Both the position numbers and the translations under genes were made by a program. A stretch of DNA of 5,394 nt, from positions 1 to 5,394 of the forward strand of contig JACSSI010000394.1 of the NCBI GenBank assembly GCA_014879345.1. Reading direction: 5' to 3'. Shown one piece after another: positions 1 through 5,394 of the stretch (position 1 is the stretch's first letter; every line of letters starts with the position of its first letter). The notes below the pieces were generated by a model, which saw nothing but the letters and a program-made list of their open reading frames with translations, was not told where the DNA came from and searched no databases. This DNA comes from Anaerolineae bacterium (GTDB taxonomy: Bacteria; Chloroflexota; Anaerolineae; Promineifilales; Promineifilaceae).

Positions 1-69
1 GTGGTCAACGTGACCGATGGTTCCGATATTTACGTGTGGCTTTTCGCGCACAAATTTTTCTTTGGCCAT
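1..69 (-). CDS. tuf: Elongation factor Tu, N-terminal 23 residues (cut by window edge)
   Basis: EF-Tu is the cytoplasmic GTPase that brings aminoacyl-tRNA to the ribosomal A site. Only the start is in the window: ATG at 69-67 followed by MAKEKFVREKPHVNIGTIGH and VDH. The fragment shows the family's conserved start (AK-KF-R-KPHVNIGTIGH) and the first half of the P-loop motif GHVDHGKT; the lysine and threonine of that motif fall outside the window. The start is supported by the typical MAK-F N-terminus and by a purine-rich ribosome-binding stretch upstream (GAGG at 84-81 and AAGGG at 79-75). It is the last visible gene of the str operon, 74 bases after fusA, which is its normal place. The frame is open to the window edge. 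The identity is very safe; whether a second tuf copy exists elsewhere cannot be seen. Confidence 0.96.
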   Translation of the reverse strand, partial: MAKEKFVREKPHVNIGTIGHVDH

Positions 70-102
70 AATTTCCCTTTCCTCTTTAAATATTTAATTA
101 CC

Positions 103-117
103 ACCGGACATCCCGGT
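103..117 (-). other. Short hairpin between fusA and tuf
   Basis: A perfect 5-bp inverted repeat, ACCGG and CCGGT around a 5-base loop, lies between the fusA stop and the tuf start. No run of T follows it on the minus strand; the next bases are GGTAATTAAATATTTAAAG. It could be a weak pause, an RNA-processing or mRNA-stability element that lets tuf be expressed differently from fusA, or chance. It is too short and lacks the tail needed to call a terminator. The AT-rich stretch after it shows no convincing promoter pair. Confidence 0.3.
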
Positions 118-143
118 ATTTTCCGTAATAAATTGCGCCGCTA

Positions 144-2219
144 CTAACGACCACCTCGTATGATGGTTTTTGCAAGTTCATCGCTCACTGGCGCGTAGTG
201 AGAGAACTCCATTGTGAATGTACCACGACCTTGTGTCATTGAACGCAACCGAGTTGCATAACCAAACATTTCAGCCAGCGGTATCTTAGCTTTAATTGAT
301 TGTATACCCTCTACACGAAGTTCCATACCAGAGATTTCACCGCGTCTCGAAGATAAGTTCCCAATAATATCACCCGTGTACTCTTCCGGTGCAACAACTT
401 CAACAGCCATCATCGGTTCAAGTAAAACAGGCGCACCCTTTTGAACACCTTCTTTCAAACCCATTGAGCCAGCAATCTTGAAAGCCATTTCTGAAGAGTC
501 AACATCATGGAATGAGCCATCATACAAGGTTGCTTTAATGTCCACAAGGGGGTAGCCAGCTATCACACCACTTTCCATAGCCTCTTTAATACCGGCTTCG
601 GTCGGGTTAATGAATTCTTTGGGAATTGTGCCACCTATGATTGCATTCTCAAACACAAAACCAGTTCCCGGAGGCTGTGGTTCCAGGCGCAAAACAACAT
701 GACCAAACTGACCACGACCACCGGACTGACGAACAAAGCGACCTTCAGCTTTTTCTACTGTTCGTGTAATTGTTTCACGATAAGCAACTCGTGGCTGCCC
801 TACATTAGCACTTACTTTGAACTCGCGGAGCAAACGATCTACCAATACTTCAAGGTGTAATTCACCCATACCATAAAGGACTGTCTGACCAGTTTGTTCA
901 TCAACTTTCACTTGAAAGGTTGGATCTTCTTGAGATAAAGCTCGTAACGCCACACCCATTTTATCCTGGTCTGCATTACTCTTTGGCTCGACTGCCATTT
1001 GAATAACTGGTGCCGGGAAATCAATCGATTCTAAAATAATAGGGGCATTACTATCGCTTAAAGTGTCACCAGTAAAAGCAGTTTTCAGCCCTAATATGGC
1101 AGCAATATCACCAGCATGAACTTCTTGCAAATCTTCTCGACGATCTGCATGCATACGCAGAATACGACCGATGCGCTCTTTTTTGTTTTTCGAGCTGTTA
1201 ATAGCCGATTCACCTGTACGTAAAACGCCAGAATAAACACGGAAGTAGGCCAGACGCCCAACATATGGATCTGTAACAATTTTGAAAACTAGCGCAGCCA
1301 GAGGTTCGCTATCTTTCGCCTCACGTTTTTCCACAGCATCTGTAAAAGGATTAACACCTTCTATCGGAGGCACATCTAATGGTGAAGGCAAGTAATAAAC
1401 GACGGCATCTAATAATCTTTGCACGCCCTTGTTTCGCAAGGCAGTACCACACATAACCGGTGTCACTTCACCACGAATTGTTGCTTGTCGCAGTGCGCCG
1501 CGCAGTTCTTCTGCCGTAATCTCTTCATCTTCCAGATAACGCATCATCAGGTCTTCGTCTGTCTCGACGATGCGATCCAAGATAGCTTTACGCGCTGCTT
1601 CAGCTTGAGGCAGAACATCTTCAGGAATTTCAACGAGCATGGGATTCGAACCTTCTTCATCTTCCCATACAGTCGCTTCCATTGTTAATAAATCTACAAT
1701 ACCGCGGAAATTCGATTCACGGCCAATAGGCCATTGAATTGCAATCGGGTTTCCATTCAATCGTTCACGAATCATGCCAATGGTACGAACAAAGTCCGCA
1801 CCGACTCGATCCATTTTGTTAACGAAGCAGATACGCGGCACATTGTACTCATCTGCCTGACGCCACACGGTCTCAGACTGTGGCTCAACACCAGCGACAG
1901 CATCAAATACGACTACACCACCATCTAGCACACGCAAGCTACGTTGCACTTCAGCGGTGAAGTCAATATGCCCAGGTGTATCAATGATGTTAACTTGATG
2001 ATCCATCCAGAATGTTGTTGTAGCAGCAGACGTTATTGTGATACCGCGCTCTTGCTCTTGCACCATATGATCCATGGTGGCTGTACCTTCGTGTACTTCA
2101 CCCATACGATGAATTACACCGGTATAGTACAAGATACGTTCGGTTACGGTTGTCTTACCAGCATCAATATGGGCAATTACGCCAATATTCCGGACTCGAT
2201 CTAACTGCAATTTGCTCAT
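144..2219 (-). CDS. fusA: Elongation factor G (translocation GTPase)
   Basis: EF-G is the GTPase that moves tRNAs and mRNA through the ribosome and, with ribosome recycling factor, splits post-termination ribosomes. The 691-residue product matches the usual length. Its GTP-binding motifs are in order: P-loop AHIDAGKTT (16-24), switch I RGITIT (58-63), DTPGH (80-84), NKMD (134-137) and GTALRNKG (258-265, where many EF-Gs have GSA). Domain II spans roughly 285-400. Domain III follows, with YGMGELHLEV (449-458). Domain IV carries the tip loops QSGGRGQFGHV (498-508) and HDVDSSEMAF with its histidine at 571. Domain V runs to the C-terminus. The frame opens with an in-frame TTG at 2222, but the next codon is ATG at 2219-2217, with AGG at 2230-2228 eight bases upstream, so ATG is the better start. 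The gene follows rpsG by nine bases and precedes tuf, which fits the canonical housekeeping EF-G rather than a paralogue. No frameshift or missing catalytic residue was seen. Confidence 0.98.
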   Translation of the reverse strand: MSKLQLDRVRNIGVIAHIDAGKTTVTERILYYTGVIHRMGEVHEGTATMDHMVQEQERGITITSAATTTFWMDHQVNIIDTPGHIDFTAEVQRSLRVLDGGVVVFDAVAGVEPQSETVWRQADEYNVPRICFVNKMDRVGADFVRTIGMIRERLNGNPIAIQWPIGRESNFRGIVDLLTMEATVWEDEEGSNPMLVEIPEDVLPQAEAARKAILDRIVETDEDLMMRYLEDEEITAEELRGALRQATIRGEVTPVMCGTALRNKGVQRLLDAVVYYLPSPLDVPPIEGVNPFTDAVEKREAKDSEPLAALVFKIVTDPYVGRLAYFRVYSGVLRTGESAINSSKNKKERIGRILRMHADRREDLQEVHAGDIAAILGLKTAFTGDTLSDSNAPIILESIDFPAPVIQMAVEPKSNADQDKMGVALRALSQEDPTFQVKVDEQTGQTVLYGMGELHLEVLVDRLLREFKVSANVGQPRVAYRETITRTVEKAEGRFVRQSGGRGQFGHVVLRLEPQPPGTGFVFENAIIGGTIPKEFINPTEAGIKEAMESGVIAGYPLVDIKATLYDGSFHDVDSSEMAFKIAGSMGLKEGVQKGAPVLLEPMMAVEVVAPEEYTGDIIGNLSSRRGEISGMELRVEGIQSIKAKIPLAEMFGYATRLRSMTQGRGTFTMEFSHYAPVSDELAKTIIRGGR

Positions 2220-2227
2220 CAATCAGA

Positions 2228-2231
2228 CCTA
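2228..2231 (-). promoter_or_regulatory. fusA Shine-Dalgarno overlapping the rpsG stop
   Basis: On the minus strand the rpsG stop codon TAG (2231-2229) is the first part of TAGG, whose AGG lies eight bases before the fusA ATG at 2219. The termination and initiation signals therefore overlap, which suggests translational coupling of EF-G to S7. It also favours ATG at 2219 over the TTG one codon earlier. The motif is short, so the coupling is an inference. Confidence 0.6.
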
Positions 2232-2702
2232 GAAACGAGAGAAATGAGAGTAAGCACGATTGGCTTCTGCCATGCGATGCGTATCATCTTTCTTCTTTAC
2301 AGCTGAACCCTGATTGGTTGCAGCATCCATGAACTCGTTAGCCAGTTTTTCAGCCATCGAGCGTCCACCACGACCCCGAGCCGCAGTCAGAAGCCAACGC
2401 ATGGCCAAAGCAGTTTGACGATGCGGTTCTACTGGAATCGGAACCTGATAGGTTGCACCACCCACGCGGCGTGGCTTCACTTCAATTTGAGGGGTCACGT
2501 TTTTCAACGCTTCTTCAAATACTTCAAGCGGCGCACGTTTCGTACGCTGTTCTACGAGATCGAAGCTCTCATACAGCACACCACGAGCAGTACTTTTCTT
2601 CCCGTCTCTCATGAGACGATTTATGAACATTGCAACTTGAACACTACCATAGCGCAGGTCTGGTTCAACATCACGTTTTTCTGGACGATAACGTCTTGGC
2701 AT
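2229..2702 (-). CDS. rpsG: 30S ribosomal protein S7
   Basis: S7 binds the 3' major domain of 16S rRNA, starts assembly of the 30S head, and lines the E site near the mRNA exit. The 157-residue product is the usual bacterial length (about 156). It opens with MPRRYRPEKR, a basic rRNA-binding tail, then RYGSVQVAMFINRLMRDGKK (38-39 residues in), the segment VKPRRVGGATYQVPIPV that forms the beta-hairpin, and the C-terminal helical block RSMAEKLANEF and DDTHRMAEANRAYSHF. The ATG at 2702-2700 has GGGAG at 2715-2711, eight bases upstream. It lies 20 bases after rpsL and 9 before fusA, as in the standard str operon. In E. coli S7 represses the operon by binding the rpsL-rpsG spacer; here that spacer is too short for such a site, so any S7 feedback would have to act elsewhere, for example in the leader before rpsL. 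Confidence 0.98.
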   Translation of the reverse strand: MPRRYRPEKRDVEPDLRYGSVQVAMFINRLMRDGKKSTARGVLYESFDLVEQRTKRAPLEVFEEALKNVTPQIEVKPRRVGGATYQVPIPVEPHRQTALAMRWLLTAARGRGGRSMAEKLANEFMDAATNQGSAVKKKDDTHRMAEANRAYSHFSRF

Positions 2703-2722
2703 TTTTTACTCTCCCAACCTAC

Positions 2723-3139
2723 TTATTTTGGTGCCTTCGTCCCATATTTGGAACGGGCTTTTTTCCGGTCTTCAACACCGTCGGAATCCAAGGTGCCACG
2801 CACGATGTGGTAACGCACACCTGGGAGGTCTTTCACACGACCCCCGCGTACAAGAACAACAGAGTGATCTTGTAATCGATGACCTTCACCGGGGATGTAG
2901 GCTGTTACTTCGATATGATTTGTCAAACGGACACGGGCAATTTTACGCAGCGCCGAATTCGGTTTCTTTGGCGTCAATGTTTTCACCTGAGTGCAAACAC
3001 CACGTTTTTGAGGCGCACCTTTTGACTGGCGCGTCCGACGCTGTTTAAATGAATTATATGTCCATTGCAGGGCTGGCGCAGTACTTTTCTTACCTTTCGC
3101 CGTACGCCCTTTCCGTACAAGCTGATTAATTGTAGGCAC
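2723..3139 (-). CDS. rpsL: 30S ribosomal protein S12
   Basis: S12 sits at the decoding centre of the 30S subunit, where it helps monitor codon-anticodon pairing; it is the classic site of streptomycin resistance. From the GTG at 3139-3137 the product is 138 residues and begins MPTINQLVRKGR, the usual family start. It is the long type, with a segment (about 25-40) before APQKRGVC that the E. coli protein lacks. The loop TPKKPNS (56-62) and the loop RVKDLPGVRY (101-110) are intact. The lysines matching E. coli K42, K43 and K87 and the aspartate that is methylthiolated in many bacteria (D104 here) are all present, so no classic streptomycin-resistance change is seen. The frame is open seven codons further up to a TTG at 3160, but AAGGAG at 3154-3149 lies inside that stretch and fits the GTG. 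First gene of the str operon. Confidence 0.97.
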   Translation of the reverse strand: MPTINQLVRKGRTAKGKKSTAPALQWTYNSFKQRRTRQSKGAPQKRGVCTQVKTLTPKKPNSALRKIARVRLTNHIEVTAYIPGEGHRLQDHSVVLVRGGRVKDLPGVRYHIVRGTLDSDGVEDRKKARSKYGTKAPK

Positions 3140-3148
3140 GCTTGCTTT

Positions 3149-3154
3149 CTCCTT
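3149..3154 (-). promoter_or_regulatory. rpsL Shine-Dalgarno (decides the start)
   Basis: AAGGAG on the minus strand, separated by nine bases (AAAGCAAGC) from the GTG at 3139-3137. A start at the upstream in-frame TTG (3160) would place this strong ribosome-binding site inside the coding sequence and add MIKEKAS before the conserved PTINQL, so the GTG start is preferred. Confidence 0.85.
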
Positions 3155-3259
3155 AATCAAAATACTCTTAAGCTTTGATGCACTATGATAGATTCTTCCC
3201 GAACATCAAGCGACGCGCTGCTGCCTTTTTGTCAACAACGCGCCTTTATTTACCGACAA

Positions 3260-3301
3260 ATGGAGGCCATCGTAGTCAGTGTTGGACTCGATGGCCTCCA
3301 T
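3260..3301 (-). terminator. Strong hairpin in the rpsL leader, possible attenuator
   Basis: On the minus strand a 13-bp perfect stem (ATGGAGGCCATCG with its complement) continues, after one bulged A at 3273, into four more pairs (AGTC/GACT) around the 7-base loop CAACACT. Only three T follow the last base pair (TTTGTCGG), so the U-tract is poor. It lies downstream of the predicted promoter and about 120 bases before the rpsL start, so if that promoter is used the hairpin is in the leader. It could be a transcription attenuator, an RNA-protection or processing stem, or a second terminator of rpoB read-through. Its regularity makes chance unlikely; its role is inferred. Confidence 0.55.
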
Positions 3302-3321
3302 GCTTTTAACTTATTCAATTA

Positions 3322-3338
3322 GTAACTTCGCTCGTTAC
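3322..3338 (-). other. Small hairpin in the rpsL leader
   Basis: A 5-bp stem GTAAC/GTTAC with the 7-base loop GAGCGAA lies about 28 bases after the predicted transcription start. It directly follows TGATTTAAACA (3350-3340), which loosely resembles a boxA antitermination element. A stem this short can occur by chance. Confidence 0.3.
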
Positions 3339-3372
3339 CTGTTTAAATCAGTTAGCAAACATACGAAAGTGG

Positions 3373-3400
3373 ATTTTACCACAAGTGATTTTCTTGTCAA
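3373..3400 (-). promoter_or_regulatory. Sigma70-type promoter of the str operon
   Basis: On the minus strand TTGACA (3400-3395) is a perfect -35 hexamer. After a 16-base spacer comes TAAAAT (3378-3373), which matches the -10 consensus at five of six positions. The three bases before it are TGG, an extended -10 motif. Transcription would begin near 3364-3367, giving a leader of about 225 bases before the rpsL GTG. It lies between the rpoB-distal hairpin and rpsL, exactly where an independent promoter for rpsL-rpsG-fusA-tuf is expected once rpoB has been terminated. Confidence 0.75.
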
Positions 3401-3413
3401 CGAATTTTGAAGG

Positions 3414-3460
3414 GAAAGTCTGGGTCAAAACGGCCGTTCTCAGTTTTGTCTCAGACTTTC
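3414..3460 (-). terminator. Hairpin after rpoB, likely terminator or processing stem
   Basis: Two 18-base arms, GAAAGTCTGAGACAAAAC and GTTTTGACCCAGACTTTC on the minus strand, pair around an 11-base loop. There are nine pairs, one G-U wobble, one G-C, one T-T mismatch and six more pairs. It starts 17 bases after the rpoB TAA. The arm is followed by CCTTCAAAATT, so a canonical U-tract is missing. Position argues for the end of the rpoB transcript, and the long, nearly perfect duplex would also suit RNase III cleavage. The centre AACGGCCGTT (3429-3438) is itself a 10-base palindrome that could pair differently. Confidence 0.6.
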
Positions 3461-3477
3461 ATTCAAGCTCAATACAC

Positions 3478-5394
3478 TTAACGGCGCGACCGAGCCAAAT
3501 CCATCAGCCCAGTACCAGCCCAACGACGATTTTTCTTATCGTCTTCCTTACCAAATTTAACAACTTCACCAGAATCAGTCAACGCTTCAACTGCAAGACC
3601 CAAACTCTGGAGTTCCTTGACCAAAACCCTGAACGAAGCTGGTACACCAGGTTCCTCAATCGGTTCGTCTTTGACAATAGATTCATACGTCTTCACACGA
3701 CCTTGAACATCATCAGACTTAACCGTAAGCATTTCCTGCAAAGTATAAGCCGCACCATATGCTTCTAACGCCCACACTTCCATCTCACCAAAACGTTGAC
3801 CACCAAATTGAGCTTTACCACCTAATGGTTGCTGTGTAACCAGCGAGTATGGACCAGTTGACCGGGCATGCGCCTTGTCTTCAACAAGGTGAGCCAGTTT
3901 CAGCATGTGAAGGATACCAACGGTAACAGGTTGATCAAACGGCCGTCCCGTCTTACCATCAATCAAGCGTTCCTTCCCTACTGTTGGCATCGGAATGTGC
4001 GTCTCAATCGTGATTCGCTGTGACAATTGCTCCAACACCTTCAGGTCTGCTTCCATGGGATCTACCTTGACTTCATCTGGCAAATCATCACCAAACTTTT
4101 CAAGCATAAGGGCATACCATTCACGCACACATACTTCAATAGCGTAATCATCGTATTGCCCATAATCCTGCTTCCGCAATGCCTCACGCCCACCGAATAA
4201 AATTTTATCCGGATCCCAACCACGTGTGCGCAGCCACTCCAAACCAACATTGTAACGAGAATAGAAATAATCCGTTTCTAAACGCGGAATATCATACCCC
4301 ATCTCACCAAGCCAGTTCGCAACAAACAAAGCCCGAGCTTCATCGTCATCTTCCAGAGATTCCAAATCATATTCGATCTCTTTTAGCCAATCCCAGGCCC
4401 AATCGCTGACGATATCCCAGGCACGAGCCACCAGCCAGGCACGAGCCAATTCAGCAAAGATTTCAATCTCCTTAGCGCCATCAAACACTGGTGTAATAGC
4501 ACGGAACCCCAGACGTTCAGCCGCCCACCCTAAGTGGGTTTCCAATACCTGACCAATATTCATACGACCAGGCACACCCAAAGGACTCAGGATGATGTCA
4601 ATCGGTGTCCCATCATCCAGGTATGGCATATCTTCAATGGGAACAACTTTAGAAATAACACCTTTATTCCCGTGACGGCCGGCCATCTTATCGCCTTCTG
4701 AAATCTTCCGGCGTTGCGCCACACTGACGCGAACCATTGTTTCCACACCGGCTGGTAAATCACGATCATGCTGCCGGTCGAAAACATGCACATCGACCAC
4801 TTTACCACGAGCACCATGCGGCAAACGCAAGCTGGAATCTTTCACTTCACGAGCTTTATCACCAAAGATAGCACGGAGCAGCTTTTCTTCAGGGCTGAGT
4901 TCTTTTTCACCCTTAGGTGTAATCTTACCCACCAGAATGTCATTTTCTTTAACATCAGCACCGACACGAATAATGCCTCGTTCATCCAAATCCTTGAGAG
5001 CGTCTTCACTCACATTCGGGATGTCATAGGTGATTTCTTCCGGGCCAAGTTTGGTATCACGTGCTTCAATCTCATGTTTTTCAATATGGATGGAAGTGAA
5101 GCGATCTTCACGCACCAAGCGTTCACTCACCAAAATCGCATCTTCAAAGTTACCACCCTCCCAAGAGAGGAAAGCAACCAGGACATCTTGACCAAGTGCC
5201 AATTCGCCGAATTGAGTAGAAGAGCTGTCCGCCAGGACAGCACCTTTCTCAACACGCTGCCCTTTGACAACAGTCGGGCGTTGGTCAATGCAGGTGCTTT
5301 GGTTCGAGCGGTTATATTTGCGCAAATTATAAGTACGTGGCCCTTCTTCGCCGATAACAACAACCTTGTCACCTTGAACGCTTACCACTTCACC
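3478..5394 (-). CDS. rpoB: RNA polymerase beta subunit, C-terminal 638 residues (5' end outside window)
   Basis: The beta subunit forms, with beta', the catalytic cleft of RNA polymerase. The frame is open to the right edge (first codons read GEVVSVQG), so the GTG at 5388 is an internal valine and not a start; roughly the first half, including the rifampicin pocket, is outside. Landmarks in fragment numbering: NLRKYNRSNQ (23-32), WEGGNFEDAILVSER (78-92), RDTKLGPEEIT (112-122), GDKMAGRHGNKGVISK (234-249) with the two active-site lysines, PLGVPGRMNIGQVLETHLG (271-289), DKAHARSTGPYSLVTQQPLG (506-525), FGEMEVWALEAYGAAYTLQE (535-554). The insertion that proteobacteria carry before GDKMAGRHG is absent. 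Between FDGA (304-307) and DGKTG (479-483) there are 171 residues where B. subtilis has about 23: an insertion of about 150, rich in Trp, Asp and Glu. The tail after KELQSLGL is about 38 residues and ends basic (ARSRR). No frameshift was seen. It is followed by a hairpin, not by rpoC. Confidence 0.98.
   Translation of the reverse strand, partial: GEVVSVQGDKVVVIGEEGPRTYNLRKYNRSNQSTCIDQRPTVVKGQRVEKGAVLADSSSTQFGELALGQDVLVAFLSWEGGNFEDAILVSERLVREDRFTSIHIEKHEIEARDTKLGPEEITYDIPNVSEDALKDLDERGIIRVGADVKENDILVGKITPKGEKELSPEEKLLRAIFGDKAREVKDSSLRLPHGARGKVVDVHVFDRQHDRDLPAGVETMVRVSVAQRRKISEGDKMAGRHGNKGVISKVVPIEDMPYLDDGTPIDIILSPLGVPGRMNIGQVLETHLGWAAERLGFRAITPVFDGAKEIEIFAELARAWLVARAWDIVSDWAWDWLKEIEYDLESLEDDDEARALFVANWLGEMGYDIPRLETDYFYSRYNVGLEWLRTRGWDPDKILFGGREALRKQDYGQYDDYAIEVCVREWYALMLEKFGDDLPDEVKVDPMEADLKVLEQLSQRITIETHIPMPTVGKERLIDGKTGRPFDQPVTVGILHMLKLAHLVEDKAHARSTGPYSLVTQQPLGGKAQFGGQRFGEMEVWALEAYGAAYTLQEMLTVKSDDVQGRVKTYESIVKDEPIEEPGVPASFRVLVKELQSLGLAVEALTDSGEVVKFGKEDDKKNRRWAGTGLMDLARSRR
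4417..4448 (-). repeat. 14-base direct repeat inside the rpoB insertion
   Basis: CCAGGCACGAGCCA (plus-strand reading) occurs at 4417-4430 and again at 4435-4448, a period of 18 bases or six codons. It encodes ARAWLV followed by ARAWDI. A shorter partial copy, ATCCCAGGC, occurs at 4390-4398 and 4414-4422, matching the nearby tryptophans of SDWAWDW. The period is a multiple of three and the frame stays open. The pattern looks like small in-frame duplications at the N-terminal border of the RpoB insertion. Confidence 0.8.

Larger units (their letters stand above)
3140..3477 (-). other. Intergenic region rpoB-rpsL: terminator, promoter and structured leader
   Basis: This 338-base stretch has no convincing gene on either strand. 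In the direction of transcription it holds a long hairpin just after the rpoB stop (3414-3460), a near-consensus promoter (3373-3400), a small hairpin (3322-3338), a second long hairpin (3260-3301), a lone TTGACA (3230-3235) without a good partner, and the rpsL Shine-Dalgarno (3149-3154). It splits rpoB from the str operon. The rpoC gene that usually occupies this place is absent. Open frames on the plus strand here run into the antisense of rpoB and have no family features. Confidence 0.8.

Noticed and set aside
258..960. EF-G paralogue (EF-G2-like) instead of the canonical factor
   Set aside because: The intact domain IV tip loops, the standard length and the position between rpsG and tuf all fit canonical EF-G; the single GTA for GSA difference in the fifth GTP motif is conservative.
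2703..2722. S7 translational operator between rpsL and rpsG
   Set aside because: The spacer is 20 bases and mostly Shine-Dalgarno, too short for the structure described in E. coli.
3207..3235. Second promoter for rpsL built on TTGACA at 3235-3230
   Set aside because: No acceptable -10 hexamer lies 15-19 bases downstream on the minus strand; the spacing region is GC-rich (GCAGCAGCGCGTCGC). TATCAT at 3190-3185 is much too far from it and has no -35 of its own.
3301..3310. boxA-like TGCTTTTAAC on the plus strand
   Set aside because: No plus-strand gene follows; it is the complement of the sequence flanking the leader hairpin and is most likely chance.
3385..3768. Plus-strand open frame of 127 codons
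   Set aside because: It is antisense to the rpoB 3' end, has no ribosome-binding site or family motif, and reads as a low-information translation of the opposite strand. The same holds for the plus-strand frames opposite fusA, rpsG and rpsL.
3979..4452. Intein in RpoB
   Set aside because: The extra block has no Cys or Ser at its start, no His-Asn/Cys splice junction at its end, and is short with a Trp/Asp-rich composition unlike intein or homing-endonuclease motifs.
4062..4817. Minus-strand open frames in other frames inside rpoB
   Set aside because: They lie within the clearly conserved beta-subunit frame and show no motifs of their own.

Overview
This window is an ordinary but informative piece of a bacterial core genome. 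All genes lie on the minus strand. Read in the direction of transcription (high to low coordinates) the order is: the C-terminal half of rpoB (RNA polymerase beta subunit, cut by the right window edge), a 338-base non-coding gap, then a compact str operon of rpsL (S12), rpsG (S7), fusA (EF-G) and the first 23 codons of tuf (EF-Tu, cut by the left window edge). No RNA genes, mobile elements, CRISPR arrays or plus-strand genes could be supported.

Organism: S12 is the long type with the extra segment before the PQKRGVC motif. S7 and the RpoB body look like those of Chloroflexota (Anaerolineae-like), and base composition looks intermediate, somewhat under half G+C by eye. The phylum call is an inference from remembered family features, with moderate confidence. 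RpoB lacks the large insertion seen in proteobacterial beta just before the GDKMAGRHGNKG motif, so this is not a proteobacterium.

Layout: rpoB runs from the right edge to its TAA at 3478-3480. A strong hairpin follows 17 bases after the stop (3414-3460). Next comes a near-consensus sigma70-type promoter (TTGACA, 16 bases, extended TGG-TAAAAT; 3373-3400), whose predicted transcript has a leader of about 225 bases before rpsL. A second strong hairpin (3260-3301) sits inside that leader. rpsL and rpsG are 20 bases apart, and rpsG and fusA 9 bases apart with the fusA Shine-Dalgarno overlapping the rpsG stop. fusA and tuf are separated by 74 bases holding a small hairpin. The products act together in the cell: the polymerase core subunit, two 30S decoding-centre and head proteins, and the two elongation GTPases.

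Points worth a second look are an insertion of roughly 150 residues in the C-terminal part of RpoB, rich in tryptophan and acidic residues, with an internal DNA repeat at one end; the absence of rpoC between rpoB and rpsL; and the structured leader of the str operon. I saw no previously undescribed multi-gene system here.
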